Part shown: positions 59,686 through 64,000 of the stretch, piece after piece
Numbering within the stretch: position 1 is the stretch's first letter
Layout: each line of letters starts with the position of its first letter
Assembly (NCBI GenBank): GCA_903861195.1
Contig: CAIOTJ010000268.1
Span: 35,633-99,632 of the forward strand
Direction: 5' to 3'
Length of the DNA stretch: 64,000 bases
Source of the DNA: an uncultured Planctomycetaceae bacterium
Lineage (GTDB): Bacteria; Planctomycetota; Planctomycetia; Planctomycetales; Planctomycetaceae
Position numbers and translations under genes: made by a program
The notes under the pieces: generated by a model
The model's input: the letters and a program-made list of their open reading frames with translations, nothing else
What the model was told of the DNA's origin: nothing
Databases searched by the model: none

Positions 59686-61073
59686 CCCAGCAGGCTCCAG
59701 ATCGGTTCCCCTTCGCTGGCCAGCAGGGGCCGGCCCGTGCGGTCGGGAAAGGTCGCCTCGTGGTCGATTCCCAGCAAGTGCAGAATGGTTGCTGTCAGTT
59801 CGGGGGGAGTCACGCGGTCGCGGGCGGGATAGGCCCCGGTCGGGTCACTGGCCCCCAGCACCTGGCCCCCGCCGATCCCCGCCCCCGCCAGGACGAAGCT
59901 GAAGACGTTCCCCCAGTGGTCGCGTCCGCCGCTGCCGTTGAACCGGGCCGTGCGTCCCATTTCCCCCACCGCCACAACCAGCGTTTCGTCCAGCAGACCG
60001 CGGGTCTCAAGGTCTTCAATCAGCGCGGTGAAGCCCCGGTCGAACTGCGGACAGAGCACGTCTTTCATCCGGGGATTGTTGTTGGCGTGCGTGTCCCAGA
60101 GAGGGTTCGGAGCGCTGAGGTCCCCCGGTTCGCGGGGCCAGTTCACGAACACCATGCGCACTCCTGCCTCGACCAGCCGCCGCGACAGCAGGACCGACTG
60201 GGCCCATTTCCCCCGTCCGTACCGGTCGCGCAGGGCGGGTGTTTCCTGCTCGAGGGCGAAGGCTCCCTGGGCGGTTCCGGAACGGAGCAGGTCGAGCGCT
60301 TCCCGCTGCAGCCGGCTGTAGTCGGCCGGGAGGGCTGCCGAGCTGCGTTCCGACTGTCCCAGTTGCTCCAGCAACGACTGCCGCGAACTGAGACGATTGG
60401 TCGAGACCTGCTCGGGGAGCGCCAGGCTTTCAATCCGGAAATCGGGGGCTGCCGGATCGCACTTGATGATCTCGGGGTCCCACCGTCGGCCCAGGAACCC
60501 GGCGTTCTGCCCCGGCAGGAAGACATTCGGATTGGCGATGATCGGCTCGGGCAGCATCACCGCACTGAACGGCCCGTGCGCGGTGGGCTTCAGCAGCTTG
60601 ACGATCGTGCCGAGAGTGGGCCAATCGGTCGGGGCCAGCGCCCGCATGTCGGGACCGGTGTACTTGCGGCCGGTGTTGATCCAATAGCCGGCCGACTCGT
60701 GGTTCGGATCGTCCGTCGCGAACGACCGGACGATGGCGAGCCGGTCGGTGATGGCGGCGGTCTGGGGAAGCAGTTCGCAGAGCGAAACGCCCGGGGTCCG
60801 GCTGGCGATGGGGGAGAAGACGCCGCGGATTTCGGCGGGGGCTTCGGGCTTGGGATCGAACGTCTCGTACTGGGACGGACCACCGCTCAGATACAGGTAG
60901 ATCAGGCTCTTCGCCCGGCCGAACGAGGCGGGCCGGTTGCGGGCTTCGCTCGGTGGCGTGGGGGCGGCGCCCCGGGCTGCCGGCAGAATCTGGGCGAGAC
61001 TGCCGGCCAGCCAGGCTGAGGCACTGGCATGGGCCCACCCTCGTCTTGAAAACCTCGCCACCGGCTCAGTCAT
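59682..61073 (-). CDS. DUF1501 domain-containing protein (first of a tandem pair)
   Basis: A 463-residue protein. The start at 61073 is supported by a ggag ribosome binding site; a second ATG lies at 61091. The N-terminus has FSRRGWAHASASAWLAGSLA, Tat-like. Core motifs: SLIYLYLSGGPSQYETFDPK, RLAIVRSFATDDPNHESAGY, SVLLSRRLVEAGVRMVFVNW, THANNNPRMKDVLCPQFDRG and VGEMGRTARFNGSGGRDHWG. Its last codons overlap the following DUF1501 gene. Sequence divergence between the two is large, so this is an old duplication rather than a recent one. Confidence 0.92.
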   Translation of the reverse strand: MTEPVARFSRRGWAHASASAWLAGSLAQILPAARGAAPTPPSEARNRPASFGRAKSLIYLYLSGGPSQYETFDPKPEAPAEIRGVFSPIASRTPGVSLCELLPQTAAITDRLAIVRSFATDDPNHESAGYWINTGRKYTGPDMRALAPTDWPTLGTIVKLLKPTAHGPFSAVMLPEPIIANPNVFLPGQNAGFLGRRWDPEIIKCDPAAPDFRIESLALPEQVSTNRLSSRQSLLEQLGQSERSSAALPADYSRLQREALDLLRSGTAQGAFALEQETPALRDRYGRGKWAQSVLLSRRLVEAGVRMVFVNWPREPGDLSAPNPLWDTHANNNPRMKDVLCPQFDRGFTALIEDLETRGLLDETLVVAVGEMGRTARFNGSGGRDHWGNVFSFVLAGAGIGGGQVLGASDPTGAYPARDRVTPPELTATILHLLGIDHEATFPDRTGRPLLASEGEPIWSLLG

Positions 61074-61740
61074 TTCGTTCTCCGCATCCAAAACTGTTCT
61101 CCCGCGCTCACCTGTCTGCCCCCGCCAGCGCCGACATCAGTCCAAACTGCCGAACCGGTCCCCGCACGTCAGGTTCTCGCCTCGGCGATCTCATTCATCA
61201 GCCTATCGTGATGGGACGAAGTGTAAATGCAGATTTCCCCCAGTCTGTGTGCCGATTGTGGCATTGGACGCGATCATCACCGCACCCGCCCGGGCGAACA
61301 GGAAGCGGCGGCCGATGGGAAGCGTGGCTGGCGAGTCTTCCCTCGAGGCGAGTTTCCCCTCTGGAGTTCCGGACCAAAGTCTGGTTCAAATCACCCCTTC
61401 CGACCTGGAGGACGACGCCACTCGAAATGTGGTGGGTCCGCTGTGGGGAGAGCGTTTCGCTGCCTGTCGCGTTGCAAATCGCCCCTTTGCCCATTTTTGC
61501 TCCGTCGGAGATCGGCAGCATGCCCCCCACACGGTGCGGGGGGAAGGAGTGGACTGTCGGCGATTCAAGGCGTTCGTGAGAGGGAAGTGCCGACTGGCCG
61601 AGTCTCGGGGCAGTCCCCGCCACCGAACCGGCAGGCGACTCCGAACTCAAATCGCAGGGGGACTGCTTTCAAGACGCCTGACTGCAACCGGGATCAAACA
61701 CACGCGGTTGCTTCCCGGCGATTGGGTGACGGCGGATCGG
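61074..61740. other. Long intergenic stretch without a supportable gene
   Basis: Nearly 670 bases between reverse-strand genes. All six frames are open for 50-200 codons in places because of the GC content, but none has a signal peptide, membrane segment or motif. A short Cys-containing phrase, WWVRCGESVSLPVALQIAPL, in one forward frame could be a relic. The promoter of the DUF1501 pair should lie near 61080-61150. Confidence 0.35.
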
Positions 61741-62814
61741 CTACTTGGAACGTCGCGCGGCGTACCAGTCGCTAAGACGCATTCTGAGCCGGTAAACGTT
61801 GTTTTTGAAGGACTTGGGATGCAGGATCCGTGTCAGCCGGTCTTGCCAGGGAGAGAGGGACATTTGAAGCGATGATGGCGGGCGAGGATCGGAGAACTCA
61901 GTCTCGAAACCGTAATACTTCAACTCGGGGCCGGCCAGAGCCTCGAACATCTCGCGCTCCCGGACCGACATCTTTTTCTTCCATTTATTGAAATTGTTCT
62001 CGCGCAACTCCTCCCGTATCATCGGGCCGACCCGCTCGAGCATCTGAGGATCGCGGGGACTCGCTCCCAGATAATCCATCACCGTTCGCAGGGTTTCCAC
62101 CGGATTCCCCATCATGTCTTCGTACCGGATGACCAGTTTCCGGTCGGCAGGCAGAGTCTCCAGAAACTCCATTCCCTGACGGGCTGTTTCGCGCCATTCC
62201 TGCGCAGCCACCACCAGATTGGTCGGGCCGTAATACCGCGCCATGACCGACAGCGCCGTGTCCCGGCCATCCCGAACCACCAGAATGTACTGTGCGGTGG
62301 GGAACAACTCACGCAACTCGGACAGATGATCCATGTACTCCGGAGTCTTGTCACCCCACCGATCCGTGTCCTGGTGATCAGCCATCAGAGAAAAGAGCGC
62401 CTGGTAGATTCCCGACATCGACGGCTGTTTCACCCGCTCGAGAATCTGCTCGGCTGTCGGGCGAAAACCGTAGATCCTCTCGGCCCTCTCGAAATATCGC
62501 TCCTGCAGCAGATAGTCCACCGCGCCCCGCAGGACCTGGGGGTCAGACAGGTCGCCCCACGACTGAGCCAGCCGGGCCAGCCGGATCATGAACTGGCTCT
62601 CATTCCCAAACGCCACCGCACAATACTTGCGGATCAAAGCGGCACAAATACTGGTGCCCGAACTGCCATGTCCAATCAAGATCACCGGTTCGTGTCGGCT
62701 ATGAATGACATCCAGCCCCAGTTCAATCCGTTCCGCACGATTGGGAAACTTCGGAACCAGGTGGTACGGTTTGTCCACATAACCCGCCGACGTGGCCTGA
62801 AACCGTCTGGTCAT
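61741..62814 (-). CDS. Sulfotransferase family protein
   Basis: A 357-residue cytoplasmic PAPS-dependent sulfotransferase. The 5'-phosphosulfate-binding loop is PVILIGHGSSGTSICAALI near residue 45, and the 3'-phosphate-binding segment is AQYILVVRDGRDTALSVMAR near 180, followed by KLVIRYEDMMGNPVETLRTV. The middle DRWGDKTPEYMDHLSELREL contains the conserved G-D-K-T-P. Transfers sulfate to a hydroxyl of a glycan, lipid or small molecule. A sulfatase gene lies 30 kb away, and no PAPS synthesis genes are nearby. C-terminal tail is basic. The acceptor is unknown. Confidence 0.9.
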   Translation of the reverse strand: MTRRFQATSAGYVDKPYHLVPKFPNRAERIELGLDVIHSRHEPVILIGHGSSGTSICAALIRKYCAVAFGNESQFMIRLARLAQSWGDLSDPQVLRGAVDYLLQERYFERAERIYGFRPTAEQILERVKQPSMSGIYQALFSLMADHQDTDRWGDKTPEYMDHLSELRELFPTAQYILVVRDGRDTALSVMARYYGPTNLVVAAQEWRETARQGMEFLETLPADRKLVIRYEDMMGNPVETLRTVMDYLGASPRDPQMLERVGPMIREELRENNFNKWKKKMSVREREMFEALAGPELKYYGFETEFSDPRPPSSLQMSLSPWQDRLTRILHPKSFKNNVYRLRMRLSDWYAARRSK

Positions 62815-63700
62815 GACTTCCTCGCGAGAATCCTGATGAGATCGTGGATCGTGGTTTCCATCCTGAATTCACTTCTTCCTGAACACGATCGTAATTGAAG
62901 CCAGCTCCGGTTTCAAATCTCTCCGGATCGTGTGAAGGAGATGATCAGATCTGCGCAAGATTGCGGATTCTGTGGTTTGTGCACTGAAGTGGGTTGGGTG
63001 GAACCAACCCGGCGATGGCGGGGAACTTCCAGATCGGTTCTGATCTGCGGTCCCAAAGGGGGGTTTGAGAATGTCTGGTGGGCGGAGTTGGTACGAATGT
63101 GCATCGAATTCATGGGAGATGGGGTAGGCGAAAGAAGCATCGTGAGGGGAGACGCCGAGAGAGGATGCCCCGCCAGCCGTGTTTTCGCTGGACACCAGTC
63201 CCTGCAACCAAAACGGTGGACGACGCCGGACTCAAACAGTAGGGCAGCGATCCGAAGAGTCCGCGCTTCCACCGGGGATCGAACAGAGGGGTTGAACGCC
63301 GCTTTAACCTGGGCCGGGAACAAGCCAGATCGGTGGATGGCCACGACGCACAAGGCGGATGGGGTCTGGTGAGGATGGGAAATGCCTCGTGCGAGCCGCA
63401 GACCTGCTGCACCACGGACACAAGGTCCATGGGGTCGGCCTGGATTTCGAGAGGCGGTTCCTGAACCCCTCGATGACCATTCAATCCGTTTCGATTGGGA
63501 ATGATAAATAGAGAGGCGTGGGGACACGGCACCGGGAGGTCCTTTCTGAACAGCGAACCTCCGGGTGAGCCACCGCTGCGCTGGGATCGGCCGAACCTGG
63601 TCCCCAGGGGCAGCCAAACCCCCTGCATTGGCAAAAACCCAATGTGCGCCCAGTCGAGGACACCCGTCGGTGGACCCGGATACAGGGCGGCGGGGGGACG

Positions 63701-63818
63701 GACCTCTGTGTCCGCTCCGCTGGACATCCGTCTGAAGATCCGCGTTGGCAGGGTCCAAACCCAGCGTGGCGGGAGCGCGGACCTCCGTGTCCGCCCGCTG
63801 GGCATCCGTCCGATGATC
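63701..63818. repeat. Two imperfect direct repeats of about 40 bp
   Basis: Copies at 63701-63740 and 63780-63818 share gacct(c/t)(c/t)gtgtccgc followed by ccgctgg(a/g)catccgtc and gatc, with a one-base length difference; spacing is 79 bases. The second copy starts within a small inverted repeat, gcggac/gtccgc (63777-63794). The pattern is that of a short dispersed element present in more than one copy. Confidence 0.6.
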
Positions 63819-63946
63819 TGAGTCCCACTGGGCAGCCAAGAGACCTGAATCGAAAACACACCTCAGCCTCCAATCCAAAGACATCTAGGGACGAGCCAAG
63901 GCCGACATTCGCCAAGGCCATTCCCTGAAGGGGAAATCTTCCATAG

Positions 63947-63977
63947 CCTAGGGTTGACGCGCAGCGGCTACCCTAGG
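63947..63977. repeat. 8-bp-arm palindrome near the window edge
   Basis: Arms cctagggt (63947-63954) and accctagg (63970-63977) are perfectly complementary around a 15-base GC-rich centre. It may be part of a dispersed palindromic (REP-like) element continuing beyond the window. Confidence 0.55.
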
Positions 63978-64000
63978 TGAGGGACATCCATGGAAACACC

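Larger units (their letters stand above)
62815..64000. other. Non-coding region with short dispersed repeats and palindromes
   Basis: Nearly 1.2 kb to the window edge. The longest open frame (62913-63884, reverse) is Pro/Ser/Arg rich without domain character and overlaps others, so it is not called. Structure seen: a hairpin gggttgg/ccaaccc at 62991-63010, two direct repeats of about 40 bases at 63701 and 63780, and an 8-bp-arm palindrome at 63947-63977. The base composition is less GC-skewed than the genes. It looks like an accumulation of repeat elements. Confidence 0.5.

Noticed and set aside
58387..61019. Long forward frames (481 and 419 codons) across the tandem DUF1501 genes
   Set aside because: Both mirror the strong coding pattern of the reverse-strand DUF1501 genes and have no features of real proteins.
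62913..63884. 323-codon reverse-strand frame in the last kilobase
   Set aside because: Ser/Pro/Arg rich with no domain, covers repeats and palindromes, and overlaps other open frames equally long for the GC content.

Overview
This 64 kb window is chromosomal DNA (GC roughly 60 percent) from a member of the Planctomycetota. The evidence is the gene content: five DUF1501 proteins, two DUF1549/DUF1553 'planctomycete cytochrome' proteins, a formylglycine-type sulfatase, a PEP-CTERM protein, a Ser/Thr kinase with a very large extracellular domain, the MfnB enzyme of the methanofuran-linked C1 pathway, and many genes without a clear Shine-Dalgarno sequence. I see no rRNA, tRNA or CRISPR array. Genus cannot be assigned from what is here.

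Layout. 1-780: no convincing gene. 0.8-13.6 kb: LssY_C-like membrane protein (-), a secreted sugar dehydrogenase/PKD/cytochrome c/CBM6 protein (+), an LRR-like protein, an unknown protein overlapping a prepilin-peptidase-like protein (+), a GT39-like membrane glycosyltransferase overlapped by mfnB (-), and typA/bipA (+). 13.6-17.3 kb is a decaying region: a strong 13-bp-arm hairpin, a small membrane protein, a hexapeptide-acyltransferase fragment, an orphan DUF1501 gene, and two adjacent pseudogenes (DUF2271 and PepSY-associated). 17.4-32.5 kb: the large receptor-type kinase (-), adenine deaminase-like gene (+), a doubly frameshifted SGNH hydrolase, a Tat-exported NHL protein (-), then a probable operon of S41 protease, tsaD and two glycosyltransferases (+), and a sulfatase (-). 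32.7-45.6 kb: zinc-ribbon coiled-coil protein (-), a three-gene cassette of DUF1549/DUF1553, DUF1501 and a pre-peptidase-domain protein (+), a B12-type radical SAM protein and a sodium:solute symporter (-), a cupin protein and a methylmalonyl-CoA epimerase-like VOC protein (+). 45.8-51.4 kb: NtrC-type regulator, two related small lipoproteins with a DUF2752 membrane protein (all -), an O-antigen-ligase-like protein (+), and a small Rieske protein (-). 51.5-62.8 kb: a second DUF1549/DUF1553-DUF1501 pair (-), a Gfo/Idh/MocA oxidoreductase (+), a PEP-CTERM protein (-), a transposase fragment abutting a truncated second copy of the oxidoreductase 3' end, a tandem pair of DUF1501 genes and a sulfotransferase (-). 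62.8-64.0 kb: non-coding, with short dispersed repeats and palindromes.

Themes. Most genes point to the cell envelope and exterior: polysaccharide building and modification (three glycosyltransferases, O-antigen ligase, sulfotransferase, sulfatase) and secreted multidomain redox/hydrolase-like proteins. The window also records genome decay well: in-frame stops, a homopolymer frameshift, a 20-bp tandem duplication that breaks a reading frame, and a paralogue remnant beside a mobile-element scrap. The most unusual observations are the prepilin-peptidase-like protein that lacks its second catalytic aspartate, the silent-only divergence between the oxidoreductase and its truncated copy, and the tandem lipoprotein/DUF2752 cassette.
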